41,320 bases of DNA from DATKWS01 sp035529435 (GCA_035529435.1 DATKWS010000052.1:1-41320), one strand, 5' to 3'. Counted from the stretch's first letter, positions 16,469 through 25,147 are shown. Numbers and translations are program-made. Notes: generated from the letters alone by a model not told the origin.

Positions 16469-18391
16469 CTAGAATATCTGCCCGAGACTGATATGCACCC
16501 AGTTATCGTAATCCATTTCGGCGGTTTTCTTGAGGGGAAATCCGATATCCAGGCGGAGCGGTCCGACCGGTGTGTAGTAGCGCAGCCCGAATCCGACGCC
16601 GTACCGGTAATCACGCACCGATGTTTCATCTGCATCGGATCCGAGCTTGAAATACTCGAGTTTGATCTCCTCGATGCTCTGCCACACGTTCCCGCCATCG
16701 AGAAAAACAGTACCACCGAAGTTGAACCGCGAGAGGTACGGAATGGGAAAACGGAGCTCGATGTTGGTGAGCAGCATCACTCGTCCTCCGAGCGGTTCCG
16801 CACCGTCCCTGAGCGGTCCGAGCGAGTTTTCCCGGTACCCACGCACCGAGTTGCCGCCGCCGGTGAAGAACCTGCTCTCGATCGGCAGGCCGCGTTCCTT
16901 CGTGTCGCCGAACGCCTCGGTGTATCCCGCGCGGATACGGTACGCCAGCACCGTATTCTCGCGGAGCCTCGTGTAACTTCGGAGCGATCCCACGAGAGAG
17001 TAGAAATGATCTTCGCCGCCGAGCACCCCGCCGGAATATCTCGTCTCGAATGTCATGTACCTGCCCCGCATCGGATTGAAGTAGTAATCCCGCGTATCCC
17101 TCGTGAATGTGAAGTCCACCGATCGTCTCCGCGATTCCTCCCGCTCATCGGCCACCTCGAAACGTCTGATCCGCTCAAGCGCGTAACTCACGAGGAGCGA
17201 TGTCTGCCGCGTGAACCGCCGCGATACGGTGGCCGTGAGACTCCACGCCTTCACGATGGCCGGCTCGACGGTTGCATCCCGCTCGTAGAAGGCGCCGAGC
17301 GCGAACGTATTCCACGTCGAGAAGATGTGGGGGAACCTGATTTCGCCGTCGTGGCGGATGAACTTACTCCTCAGATCGATCTTCTTCAAGGCGTACTCGT
17401 TGTCCGGAAACAGCTTGAAAGCGTACGCGGTCTTCAGGTGGAGCACGTATCCCAACCCGAGGAGATTCCGCTGCCCCCATTCGGCGAATACGCGGTTCCC
17501 CTGCACGTTTCCCACCCCGAGTCCCGTTTCGATGTACCCCATCTTCCGTTCGCGCACCAAGAGGAGAAGGTCAACGGTCGACTCCCTCACTTCGAGGGCC
17601 TTCGGTTCAATCTCCACCGACATGAAATATCCCGTATCGTAGAGGTTCTGCTTGCTCTCGAGAACCTTCTTGAGCCGGAAATATTCGCCCTTCTCGAATC
17701 GCAGTTCGCGCCTGATCAGTCGGTCCTTGACCTTTGCATTCCCCTCGAGCAGCACGGTATCGATGCGGACCGGCTCTCCCGGCATGACGCGCCAGTTGAG
17801 CACGACCGCCGTCGAATCGATATCGACACTGCACGTGATCGATGCCTGCAGGTACCCCCTCTCGAAGAACTTGTTCAGGAGGGTGTAGCGATCGACCTCG
17901 AGCAGATTCGGGGTGTACGGCGCCTCCTCGATGAGGCGCAGCCCCTTTCTCATATCCTTCTCGGGGATCAGATCCTGTTCCGAGAACAAGAGATTTTGGA
18001 CGACGGTCTGCAGTCCCTCTTGCACCATGAGGCGGATGCGTACCGTGTTGGACTTCTCGTCCCGCTCCACGGAGTCGATCGATACGTGCGCATCAAAGAA
18101 TCCGTTCCGGTGGTAGAACGACTGTATCGACTCCACGTCCCGCCGCAGAAAGTCCCGCCGGAATCGGGGCTTTCTCAGGATATGGTAGAAGCGGGATTCT
18201 TTTGTCCGCATCCGCTTTTTCAACGTGCCGTCGTCGAAATGGCGGTTGCCCAGTATCTCTATCCTGTCGACCGTGGGAAGATCGGTGCCGAAACTGTCCG
18301 CGTTGAGCCGCACGGGGAGGGCGGCCGCCGCCGTCACCGCGGCGCATAACGGCAACCATCGGAATCTCCACTTCAGCACTCGAATTTGCAT
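16469..18391 (-). CDS. tamA: TamA/BamA family Omp85 outer-membrane protein
   Basis: A 640-residue outer-membrane insertase-type protein. After a basic signal peptide (about 1-30) it has three POTRA-like repeats (from IEILGNRHFDDGTLKKRM to about residue 290; the last contains VLLEGNAKVKDRLIRRELRF), then a 16-strand barrel with the Omp85 loop-6 motif SVRGY in GGGNSVRGYREN, ending in Phe. Three POTRA domains and adjacency to tamB point to TamA rather than BamA (usually five POTRA). I start at the ATG at 18391, which opens a normal signal peptide behind a GAGGGG site 12 nt away; the frame to 18424 adds 11 residues with no ribosome site. The divergent lipoprotein promoter overlaps this start region. 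Confidence 0.92.
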   Translation of the reverse strand: MQIRVLKWRFRWLPLCAAVTAAAALPVRLNADSFGTDLPTVDRIEILGNRHFDDGTLKKRMRTKESRFYHILRKPRFRRDFLRRDVESIQSFYHRNGFFDAHVSIDSVERDEKSNTVRIRLMVQEGLQTVVQNLLFSEQDLIPEKDMRKGLRLIEEAPYTPNLLEVDRYTLLNKFFERGYLQASITCSVDIDSTAVVLNWRVMPGEPVRIDTVLLEGNAKVKDRLIRRELRFEKGEYFRLKKVLESKQNLYDTGYFMSVEIEPKALEVRESTVDLLLLVRERKMGYIETGLGVGNVQGNRVFAEWGQRNLLGLGYVLHLKTAYAFKLFPDNEYALKKIDLRSKFIRHDGEIRFPHIFSTWNTFALGAFYERDATVEPAIVKAWSLTATVSRRFTRQTSLLVSYALERIRRFEVADEREESRRRSVDFTFTRDTRDYYFNPMRGRYMTFETRYSGGVLGGEDHFYSLVGSLRSYTRLRENTVLAYRIRAGYTEAFGDTKERGLPIESRFFTGGGNSVRGYRENSLGPLRDGAEPLGGRVMLLTNIELRFPIPYLSRFNFGGTVFLDGGNVWQSIEEIKLEYFKLGSDADETSVRDYRYGVGFGLRYYTPVGPLRLDIGFPLKKTAEMDYDNWVHISLGQIF

Positions 18392-18396
18392 TGCGA

Positions 18397-18425
18397 TTGA
18401 CAACCCCTCGAGAGAGTTGTACATT
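18397..18425 (+). promoter_or_regulatory. Predicted promoter of the divergent lipoprotein gene (near-leaderless)
   Basis: TTGACA (18397-18402), 17 bp, TACATT (18420-18425). Transcription would begin near 18432-18433, only 2-3 nt before the ATG at 18435, so the mRNA would have almost no leader. The element overlaps the ribosome site and start region of the opposite tamA gene. Confidence 0.6.
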
Positions 18426-18434
18426 CACACATTG

Positions 18435-18893
18435 ATGAGTGATGCGAAAAAACCAGAAACCGATCGGCGATCAGGACATACGCCGTTGACACATCCGGTA
18501 GGATTGCGTGCATCTCTTTCCATCCGCCCGACCGGTTTCCTCACCATTTGCCTGTACCTACTGCTGCTCGCAATTGCGGTTCTGCAATCCTGCGAACGCC
18601 CCAGCCCGATCGAGAAAGAAAAAAAGAGGACACTTACCGAGGACGAACGCTATATCGTAAAACTCTATATGAAAATAACGGAAATAGAGGAAAATCTCCA
18701 AGATAATCCAGAGCTGCGCGAGAAAAAATGGGACGAGCTCCAGCGGGAGTTCGATCCCGATCGCGTACGGCGTATCCTCCTCGAGTTGGAAAAGGATCCC
18801 GACCGGTGGCTGGCCATTTACGGACGTATCAGCGAGTTGCTCGAGCGGCTCGAGGAACCCGGATCTACCGCAACAGATTCAACAGGTCATTGA
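18435..18893 (+). CDS. Small predicted lipoprotein, function unknown
   Basis: A 152-residue product. About 35 polar residues precede a hydrophobic helix (36-50) ending in the lipobox-like LQSC with Cys53, so a lipid-anchored periplasmic protein is likely, although the N-terminal stretch is long for a signal peptide and the true start may be later. The mature part is highly charged and helical (LTEDERYIVKLYMKITEIEENL, then a second amphipathic helix around ILLELEKDPDRWLAIYGRI), suggestive of a small helical bundle or coiled coil. No Shine-Dalgarno precedes the ATG, which fits the near-leaderless promoter. It is divergent from tamA and its last 29 bp overlap the 3' end of rseP on the other strand. 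I do not recognise the family. Its place beside tamA-tamB makes an accessory role in envelope assembly possible, but nothing proves it. Confidence 0.7.
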   Translation: MSDAKKPETDRRSGHTPLTHPVGLRASLSIRPTGFLTICLYLLLLAIAVLQSCERPSPIEKEKKRTLTEDERYIVKLYMKITEIEENLQDNPELREKKWDELQREFDPDRVRRILLELEKDPDRWLAIYGRISELLERLEEPGSTATDSTGH

Positions 18894-20211
18894 AAAATAT
18901 AAAGATAACCAGGGCGATCAGGATGAAGTATCCGATCTGAACCAGCACGGCGTGCACCCTCTGATTCATGCGCCGTCGCGACACGAATTCGAAGAAGTGG
19001 ATAACAAAATGCCCGCCGTCGAAGGGCAGTACCGGCAACAGGTTGAAGATGGTCAGGTTCAGCGAGAAGAACGCGATGAAATAGACGAGATAGCTGAATC
19101 CCCACCGGAGCATATCACCCGCCATGATACCGACCTTGATCGGTCCGCCCACCGCACGCATCGTTGCGTTGCCGGTCACGAGCTTGCCGAGAAATTGGAT
19201 GATGCCGGCGATGATCGCATAGCACGAACGAAATCCATGGCCGACGGCGTCGCCGAACGAGATGCTGATCCGCTCGTACGGTGGACCGATGCCGATACCA
19301 CCGATCTTGACCACATCCAACCGCTCTCCCTCCGCCGGCGCATCGACGCCATCCGGTATGATCGTCTTGGTGTACCGCGTCCCGTCGTATTCCCAGGTGA
19401 AGCTCATCCCGATGCCGGGCCGTGCATGGATCTTCTCCTCCAGTTCCCGCCAGTAGACGACCGCCGTATCATTAATTGCCAATATCACCGATCCGGAGCG
19501 GATTCCGGCCCTATAGGCGGGGCCGTCCCGCTTGACGGTCCCCACGCGTGCGAGCAGGGGTGCATCGATCCCGATATTCCAGTATCCCGTCTCCGGATTG
19601 AACGCCGGCGTCACATCGATGACGAGCGTGTCGGCGCCCCTCTGAACGGTAAACGAGGAGCTCACGCCTTCCTTGAATATCACGTGCGTTTCGAGGTCGT
19701 TCCAGAACCGGAACTGCTTGTCGTTGATCGCGAGGATGTGGTCCTGCGGACGGAATCCCGCCTCCGCCGCCGGAGTACCGTTTTCGACCTCCTTGACGAC
19801 GGTGCCGGGTGTGACGTACAGCCCCTGGAACCATGCGATCAAGATGTACAGAACAACCGCCGACAGTGCGTTCATCACGGGACCCGCCGCCACGACGGAC
19901 ATTTTCTGGAGCGGACTTTTACTCCGATAGAGCCGGTGCTCGGGAATGTTCAGCTCGTCCTCCTCCGACCCGTGATCCGGCGCCTCGTCCTCGAACGTCT
20001 CTCCGGCGAATTTCACATATCCACCGAACGGAATGGCGCTGATAGCGTATTCCGTTTCGCCGATCCTCTTCTTGATGAGCTTCGGTCCCAGGCCGAACGA
20101 GAACGTCACCACGCAGATCCCGTTCAGTTTTGCCACCCAGAAGTGCCCCAGTTCGTGCACCAGTACCACAATGCCGAGAACGAAGAAGAAAGCGATGATG
20201 GTGAAAAGCAT
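18865..20211 (-). CDS. rseP: RseP-type site-2 intramembrane metalloprotease (M50)
   Basis: A 448-residue zinc protease that cuts transmembrane segments, classically anti-sigma factors after a first cut in the periplasm. The catalytic HELGH is at 19-23 in the first membrane helix, and the third zinc ligand lies in NLLPVLPFDGGH in a later helix. Two PDZ domains sit between (ENGTPAAEAGFRPQDHILAIND and KRDGPAYRAGIRSGSVILAIND). Four or more membrane segments are visible. Start ATG with GGAGG 4 nt upstream. It is the last gene of the dxr-rseP end of the ribosomal-protein run, a conserved order. A possible substrate is the anti-sigma factor at 368-877, but the link is inference only. Confidence 0.95.
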   Translation of the reverse strand: MLFTIIAFFFVLGIVVLVHELGHFWVAKLNGICVVTFSFGLGPKLIKKRIGETEYAISAIPFGGYVKFAGETFEDEAPDHGSEEDELNIPEHRLYRSKSPLQKMSVVAAGPVMNALSAVVLYILIAWFQGLYVTPGTVVKEVENGTPAAEAGFRPQDHILAINDKQFRFWNDLETHVIFKEGVSSSFTVQRGADTLVIDVTPAFNPETGYWNIGIDAPLLARVGTVKRDGPAYRAGIRSGSVILAINDTAVVYWRELEEKIHARPGIGMSFTWEYDGTRYTKTIIPDGVDAPAEGERLDVVKIGGIGIGPPYERISISFGDAVGHGFRSCYAIIAGIIQFLGKLVTGNATMRAVGGPIKVGIMAGDMLRWGFSYLVYFIAFFSLNLTIFNLLPVLPFDGGHFVIHFFEFVSRRRMNQRVHAVLVQIGYFILIALVIFIFFNDLLNLLR

Positions 20212-20221
20212 GAATCCTCCA

Positions 20222-21385
20222 TTACTGTTCGGCGACCCCGGGATAGCGCTGTTTCAAAAACTCCCTCGTCCACCGGTCCGCTTCGAGTACATCGTCAAGC
20301 GTACGTACAGGTCCGCCGTGGTGCGCCGCGAGTGCATTCTCGATCATATCGACGATATCGAGAAAACGGATCTCTCCCGATAGAAACGCTCCGACGGCGA
20401 CCTCGTCCGCCGCGTTCAGCACGGCGGGAACGGTCCCGCCGGCCTCGGCCGCTCCGATGGCGAGATCGAATGCGGGAAATTCCTTCCGTTCCAGCGGTAC
20501 GAACTCGAGCGTGCCGAGCTCGCCGAGCTTGAGCGACTTCCACGGGAAATCGCACATGCGGGGATGGTACAGGGCGCCCATGACCGGCAGTCGCATATCG
20601 GCCGGCGCGAGGTGTGACAGCATCGAACCGTCCCTCAGACGTACGATCGAATGAACGATCGACTGCGGGTGTATCAGGACCTGTATCTTCTCGAGCGGAA
20701 AATCGAACAACCAGTGCGCCTCGATCACCTCGAGCCCCTTGTTCAGAAGGTGCGCGGAATCGACCGTGACCTTGTTTCCCATTATCCACGTCGGGTGATC
20801 GAGCACCTCCTCGACGCTGACGTCCGCCAGCCCCGCACGGTCCCTTCCGTAAAACGGACCTCCTGAAGCGGTGAGAATTATCTCCTCGACTTCATCGGCG
20901 TATCCACGCAGACACCTCGAGACGGAGAAGTGCTCGCTGTCGACCGGCAACACGAGGTTCCGGTCCCGGGCGATGAAGGGGGCGATGATCGCCCCCGCAG
21001 TGACGAGCGATTCCTTGTTCGCCAGCGCGATGGGACACCCGTTCTCGAGGGCGGTAATCGTCGGTACGAGACCCGCAATACCGACGAGCGCGTTCACCAC
21101 GAGATCCGGTGATGTCTCCGTAACCAGCGCGACGAGTGCGTCGCGGCCGTACCCCGCCGCGCGGCGGGCGAGGGAACCATCGCGCCTCGTGACGTTCGAG
21201 AGGGCGGCTGCGTTCTTCATCGCGAAGCGGGCACGCGGAAACGCCATGAGTTGCCGCGCCATCTCACCGGCGTTCTCACCGGCGGCGAGACCGACGACTT
21301 CGAAGTCATCACGCGCCTGCTGGACGATCTCGGCGGCGGCGCGCCCGATCGAACCGGTCGACCCGAGAATCACGATCCGTTTCAC
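20222..21385 (-). CDS. dxr: 1-deoxy-D-xylulose 5-phosphate reductoisomerase
   Basis: Dxr converts DXP to 2-C-methylerythritol 4-phosphate with NADPH, the committed step of the MEP isoprenoid pathway. Visible are the nucleotide-binding GSTGSIG near the N-terminus, the metal and substrate segment VDSEHFSVSRCL, TASGGPF, and the long signature PTWIMGNKVTVDSAHLLNKG. I start at GTG 21385 (387 residues): it has an exceptionally long purine site (GAAGGAAGGA, 9-nt spacer) and begins directly with KRIVILG. A TTG at 21409 would add 8 residues. It ends 10 nt before rseP. A promoter candidate lies at 21459-21488. Confidence 0.96.
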   Translation of the reverse strand: MKRIVILGSTGSIGRAAAEIVQQARDDFEVVGLAAGENAGEMARQLMAFPRARFAMKNAAALSNVTRRDGSLARRAAGYGRDALVALVTETSPDLVVNALVGIAGLVPTITALENGCPIALANKESLVTAGAIIAPFIARDRNLVLPVDSEHFSVSRCLRGYADEVEEIILTASGGPFYGRDRAGLADVSVEEVLDHPTWIMGNKVTVDSAHLLNKGLEVIEAHWLFDFPLEKIQVLIHPQSIVHSIVRLRDGSMLSHLAPADMRLPVMGALYHPRMCDFPWKSLKLGELGTLEFVPLERKEFPAFDLAIGAAEAGGTVPAVLNAADEVAVGAFLSGEIRFLDIVDMIENALAAHHGGPVRTLDDVLEADRWTREFLKQRYPGVAEQ

Positions 21386-21458
21386 CGGATTGTATCCTTC
21401 CTTCGGCAAGGCACACTCATTCGGTGCAGGAGTGTCAGGATCTTCCGTGCCGATCGTT

Positions 21459-21488
21459 CCTATAACACTTCATCGCTCCACCCGTCAA
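21459..21488 (-). promoter_or_regulatory. Predicted promoter of dxr-rseP
   Basis: On the minus strand TTGACG (21483-21488), 18 bp, TATAGG (21459-21464). The -35 overlaps the last codons of cdsA. It would allow dxr-rseP to be expressed separately from the ribosomal-protein run. Confidence 0.45.
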
Positions 21489-22363
21489 TCGATGATGAAA
21501 TACATGAAAAAATAATAGATCAACGGTGACGTGAACAGAAGGGAATCGAACCGGTCGAGAACACCTCCGTGCCCGGGAATCGTGGTCGAGGTATCCTTTA
21601 TCTTCACATCCCTCTTGATCATCGATTCGACGAGATCGCCGAGTTGTCCTATCACCGATGCGATGATCGCCAACGCCACTGCCTGCACGACGGTCAGGTA
21701 ATCGGCGACGATCACCCTCGTGACGAGGATGCCGGCGATTGAGAAACCGATGCCCCCGAAAACGCCCTCAAGCGTCTTGCCCGGCGAGATGAGCGGAAAG
21801 ATCTTTCTCCTGCCGAACAGCTTCCCGATCGTGTACGCTCCGGTGTCGTAGCACCAGGTCAAGACAAACACGACGATGACAAACGAGAATCCCAGCGAGT
21901 AATTGAGCCCCTTGAGATGGGGCAGCTCGCGCAACAGGATGAGATGGCTCCCCAGCCAGGCCACATAGAAGACACCGAAGATCGTCACGGAGATGTGGTA
22001 GACGGCCATACCCCTCTCCCTGCGGGCCAGTTCGAGCGCCATGACGGTGAGGAAGATGATGTTGAGCAGGAAATTGGCGTACACTCCCTGCTGGAAGAAG
22101 AAGTACCAGGAGAGTGCGAGACCGCTCAGGATACCGATAGCCTTGTACGGCCGCAGCCCCTTCGCTTCCATCATGCGGTAGAATTCCCACAAGCCGATGA
22201 GGATAATGATATCTATGAGCGCAAGATAGTAGAATCCTCCCCGGCGGGCGATTATAATCAGGCACGGGATGAATATCGCCGAGGCGAGGAGCCGCTTGCC
22301 GATCGATCCGTTCCCGTTGACCGGCTTCGCGACCCGTGCTGCCGATGCGTCATTGCCGTTCAT
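21485..22363 (-). CDS. cdsA: Phosphatidate cytidylyltransferase
   Basis: CdsA makes CDP-diacylglycerol from phosphatidic acid and CTP, the branch point of phospholipid synthesis. The 292-residue protein has about eight membrane segments and the full C-terminal signature beginning SMIKRDVKIKD and continuing through IPGHGGVLDRFDS. The N-terminus carries about 20 polar residues (ASAARVAKPVNGNG) before the first helix. The start ATG overlaps the uppS stop (ATGA), so translation is coupled. Its neighbours uppS and dxr are the standard order. Confidence 0.96.
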   Translation of the reverse strand: MNGNDASAARVAKPVNGNGSIGKRLLASAIFIPCLIIIARRGGFYYLALIDIIILIGLWEFYRMMEAKGLRPYKAIGILSGLALSWYFFFQQGVYANFLLNIIFLTVMALELARRERGMAVYHISVTIFGVFYVAWLGSHLILLRELPHLKGLNYSLGFSFVIVVFVLTWCYDTGAYTIGKLFGRRKIFPLISPGKTLEGVFGGIGFSIAGILVTRVIVADYLTVVQAVALAIIASVIGQLGDLVESMIKRDVKIKDTSTTIPGHGGVLDRFDSLLFTSPLIYYFFMYFIID

Positions 22364-23127
22364 CGTTCATCACCGGACTTGCGCGAAAGGGCGCCGAACC
22401 GGCGTTCGCGCGCCAGGTACTCCTCGATCGCAGCGATGAAGTGCTGTTCCCTGAAATCGGGCCACAGAACGTCCATGACGACGATCTCCGTATAGGCCAG
22501 CTGCCAGAGCATAAAATTGCTGATCCTGAGCTCTCCGCTCGTTCTGATCAGAAGATCCGGGTCGGGGAGATCGGGCGCATAGAGGTATCGCTGAAATGCC
22601 CGCTCGTCGAACGAATCGGCGCTCAGCTCTCCTCTCCCGGCCGCCGCGATGATCCCCTTCACCGCATCGACGATCTCCGCGCGGCCGCTGTAACTCAGGC
22701 ATAGGTTCAGGATCATGCCGGTGTTCGATGACAACCTGTCGATCGTCTCCATCAACGTGTGATGCGTGTCCCGGGGCAGCATATCGAGCCGGCCGACGGC
22801 CCTGAGCCTGATGTTGTTTTCCATGAGCTCGAGATACTCGGTATGGAGCACGGCACCGAGAAACTGCATCAGGGCGGTGACCTCCGTTCGCGGGCGTTTC
22901 CAGTTCTCCAGCGAAAAGGTATACAGGGAGAGGGCCCCGAGGCCGAGCCGAGCTCCTGTCCGGACCGCGGCACGCACCGACGCCCTTCCGGCCCGATGGC
23001 CCGCGATCCGGGGCAGCCGCCGTTTCTTCGCCCACCGCCCGTTACCATCCATGATAATGGCGACATGGTGCGCCATGTCGCTGCGCTTCTTCAGTTTTTC
23101 GATTGCCGTATCGATTTCCGTACTCAT
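22360..23127 (-). CDS. uppS: Undecaprenyl diphosphate synthase (cis-prenyltransferase)
   Basis: UppS elongates farnesyl diphosphate with isopentenyl diphosphate to the C55 carrier for cell-wall and surface polymers. In its 255 residues the catalytic motif IIMDGNGRWAKKR is at 24-36 (Asp27), His44 lies in AGHRAG, and the C-terminal signature is LLIRTSGELRISNFMLWQLA. About 16 extra residues precede the core. The ribosome site is weak (GGTGGG). The stop overlaps the cdsA start by 4 nt. Confidence 0.97.
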   Translation of the reverse strand: MSTEIDTAIEKLKKRSDMAHHVAIIMDGNGRWAKKRRLPRIAGHRAGRASVRAAVRTGARLGLGALSLYTFSLENWKRPRTEVTALMQFLGAVLHTEYLELMENNIRLRAVGRLDMLPRDTHHTLMETIDRLSSNTGMILNLCLSYSGRAEIVDAVKGIIAAAGRGELSADSFDERAFQRYLYAPDLPDPDLLIRTSGELRISNFMLWQLAYTEIVVMDVLWPDFREQHFIAAIEEYLARERRFGALSRKSGDER

Positions 23128-23164
23128 CGGATGTATTACCCACCGGCGCCTGCCGGTGCGGCAT

Positions 23165-23728
23165 CTAGAACTCCATGATCTCTCTCTCTTTCACGGCGAG
23201 AAGCTTGTCGACCTTTTCGATCGCCCCGTTGGTCAGATCCTGGATCTCCTTGTGATACCGGTGGTACTCGTCCTCTGAAACCTCGTGGTCCTTCTCGAGC
23301 TTCTTCAACTTTTCATTCGCGTCACGCCTCACGTTACGGATGGCGACCTTTGTGTCCTCGATCATCTGCTTCACCGTCTTGACCAGCTCGATCCGCCGCT
23401 CTTCCGTCAGCGGCGGCAGTGGTACCCGGATGAAGTTCCCGTCGCTCTGGGGATTCATCCCCAGATTCGATGACTGGATGGCCTTCACGATCTCACCGAC
23501 CAGCGGCTTCTCCCATGGCTGCACCGTAATCAACTTCGGATCGGGAACGGCGATATTCGCCACCTGCTTGAGTGGAACCATCGTGCCGTAATAGTTCACC
23601 TTTATGCTGTCGAGCAACGAGGGCGATGCCTTGCCGGTGCGAATCGACGAAAGCTCCGTCTGTGCGAGCTCAATTGACCTTTCCATGTGGGTTCCCGCCT
23701 CGTCGAAGATAGCGTCAATGGGATTCAT
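23165..23728 (-). CDS. frr: Ribosome-recycling factor
   Basis: RRF splits post-termination ribosomes together with EF-G. At 187 residues it is the normal length, with the long three-helix-bundle sequence and the conserved RTGKASPSLL near the N-terminus; the C-terminal helix contains ANEKLKKLEKDHEVSEDE. I start at ATG 23728, since a near-perfect GAGGAGG lies 5 nt upstream; the frame to 23749 would overlap pyrH. The ribosome site lies right at the end of pyrH, so the two are tightly packed. Confidence 0.97.
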   Translation of the reverse strand: MNPIDAIFDEAGTHMERSIELAQTELSSIRTGKASPSLLDSIKVNYYGTMVPLKQVANIAVPDPKLITVQPWEKPLVGEIVKAIQSSNLGMNPQSDGNFIRVPLPPLTEERRIELVKTVKQMIEDTKVAIRNVRRDANEKLKKLEKDHEVSEDEYHRYHKEIQDLTNGAIEKVDKLLAVKEREIMEF

Positions 23729-23738
23729 GGTATCCTCC

Positions 23739-24452
23739 TCACTGAACAATTGTCCCGAGCGTCTCTCCAGCGAGGACGCGCTTCAGGTTTCCCTCTCTGA
23801 ATAGATTGAACACGATTATCGGAATTCCGTTCTCCCGGCAGAGCGCGACAGCGGTCGCATCCATGACGCGGAGGTTGTCGCGCAGCACATCCGTGTAACT
23901 CAGGCTCTCGAGCATCTTCGCATCGGGCTCCGTGACAGGATCGCTCGAGAAGATGCCGTCCACCTTTGTACCCTTGACCAGCGCATCCGCCTTGATCTCG
24001 ACGGCACGAAGGGCGGCGGCCGTATCCGTCGTGAAGTATGGATTGCCGGTTCCCCCGGCCAGAATAAGCACGCGCCCCCTGTCGAGATGATCGAGCGCCC
24101 CGCGCCGCGTGAACGGTTCGGCGAGCTGTTCGATCGCGATGGCGGTCATAACCACCGAGTCGACGGCAATCCGCTCCAGCGTGCTCCGGAGAGCCTCCGC
24201 GTTGATGATCGTGCCCAGCATACCCATGTAATCGGCCGAAACACGATCGATCCCGCGGCGGCAGAAAGCATCCCCACGCAGAATGTTACCGCCTCCGACG
24301 ACAACTGCTATCTCGGCGCCCGTTCTACGCGCGTCCCCCAGTTCGCCGGCGAACCGTTCCACCTCGTCAAGATCTATACTGGAACCCTTCCCGCTGAAAA
24401 CCTCGCCGCTGACCTTGAGCAACACACGCCGTATCGCGGGACGTTTTCCCAT
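23739..24452 (-). CDS. pyrH: Uridylate kinase
   Basis: PyrH phosphorylates UMP to UDP, feeding RNA, DNA and sugar-nucleotide synthesis. The 237-residue protein shows the amino-acid-kinase fold motifs: LLKVSGEVFSG at the N-terminus, VVGGGNILRG, and the ATP/UMP segment GGTGNPYFTTDTAAALRA. Start ATG with GGAGGAG just upstream. It follows tsf after 92 bp containing a terminator-like hairpin, and precedes frr, the usual rpsB-tsf-pyrH-frr order. Confidence 0.97.
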   Translation of the reverse strand: MGKRPAIRRVLLKVSGEVFSGKGSSIDLDEVERFAGELGDARRTGAEIAVVVGGGNILRGDAFCRRGIDRVSADYMGMLGTIINAEALRSTLERIAVDSVVMTAIAIEQLAEPFTRRGALDHLDRGRVLILAGGTGNPYFTTDTAAALRAVEIKADALVKGTKVDGIFSSDPVTEPDAKMLESLSYTDVLRDNLRVMDATAVALCRENGIPIIVFNLFREGNLKRVLAGETLGTIVQ

Positions 24453-24469
24453 AGAGCACTCCTCCCATG

Positions 24470-24504
24470 AAAAGGCGCAGGAGAAAAAAACTCCCGCGCC
24501 TTTT
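24470..24504 (-). terminator. Terminator-like hairpin between tsf and pyrH
   Basis: Arms AAAAGGCGCGGGAG and CTCCTGCGCCTTTT (minus strand) pair almost completely (one G.T-type mismatch) around a loop of seven T. On the operon strand only four T follow, so termination is probably partial; on the other strand the tail is longer (TTTTATAATTT), but no plus-strand gene needs it. It could trim expression between the abundant EF-Ts and the less needed PyrH, or mark an RNase site. Confidence 0.6.
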
Positions 24505-24544
24505 ATAATTTATACGCCTCCCAGCTTGTCGCGAACCCCACCGT

Positions 24545-25147
24545 TCAGGATACATCCTCCCCCAAATTGAACCTGGCGAAGCGTTTGACGACGATATTTT
24601 CACCCAGCTTGCCGATCGTGGCCTTAACGACGTCTTCCACCGTCTCCTTGTCATTCTTGATGAATGGCTGCTCGAGGAGACATATCTCATGGTAGAATTT
24701 CTCGAGCTTGCCTTCAACAATTTTGTCGATTATCTTTTCGGGCTTGCCGGACGCCTTCGCCTGTTTCCGGTAGATTTCCTTCTCGTGCTCGAGCATCTCG
24801 GGAGCTATCTCCTCGCGGCGAACCACGAGGGGGGAAGCGGCGGCCACCTGCATGGCGATGTTTCTCCCCAGTACCTGAAAATCATCCGTGCGAGCGACGA
24901 AATCAGTCTCGCAGTTCAGCTCGAGGATTACCCCGAGCCTGTCGCCGGGGTGAACGTACGAAAATATACAGCCCTCCTTGGCTTCCCGTCCCGCCCGCTT
25001 CGCGGCGGCGGAGAGCCCCCTCTCACGGAGGATCGTTATCGCCTTGTCGATGTCCCCCGTGGATTCCTGCAGGGCTTTCTTGCAATCCATCATACCCGCC
25101 CCGGTTCTCTCGCGGAGCTCTTTTACTTGTTGCGGCGTGATACTCAT
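24545..25147 (-). CDS. tsf: Elongation factor Ts
   Basis: EF-Ts exchanges GDP for GTP on EF-Tu. The 200-residue product is the short form lacking the long C-terminal extension of E. coli. The N-terminal UBA-like domain reads VKELRERTGAGMMDCKKAL, followed by the EF-Tu-contact segment LELNCETDFVARTDDF. I use the ATG at 25147, with GGAAGGAG 5 nt upstream; a GTG two codons earlier is also in frame. It directly follows rpsB (33 nt). Confidence 0.97.
   Translation of the reverse strand: MSITPQQVKELRERTGAGMMDCKKALQESTGDIDKAITILRERGLSAAAKRAGREAKEGCIFSYVHPGDRLGVILELNCETDFVARTDDFQVLGRNIAMQVAAASPLVVRREEIAPEMLEHEKEIYRKQAKASGKPEKIIDKIVEGKLEKFYHEICLLEQPFIKNDKETVEDVVKATIGKLGENIVVKRFARFNLGEDVS

Noticed and set aside
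16493..18349. Plus-strand open frame of 618 codons opposite tamA
   Set aside because: Antisense shadow of a gene with signal peptide, POTRA repeats and Omp85 motif; no ribosome site or recognisable domain.
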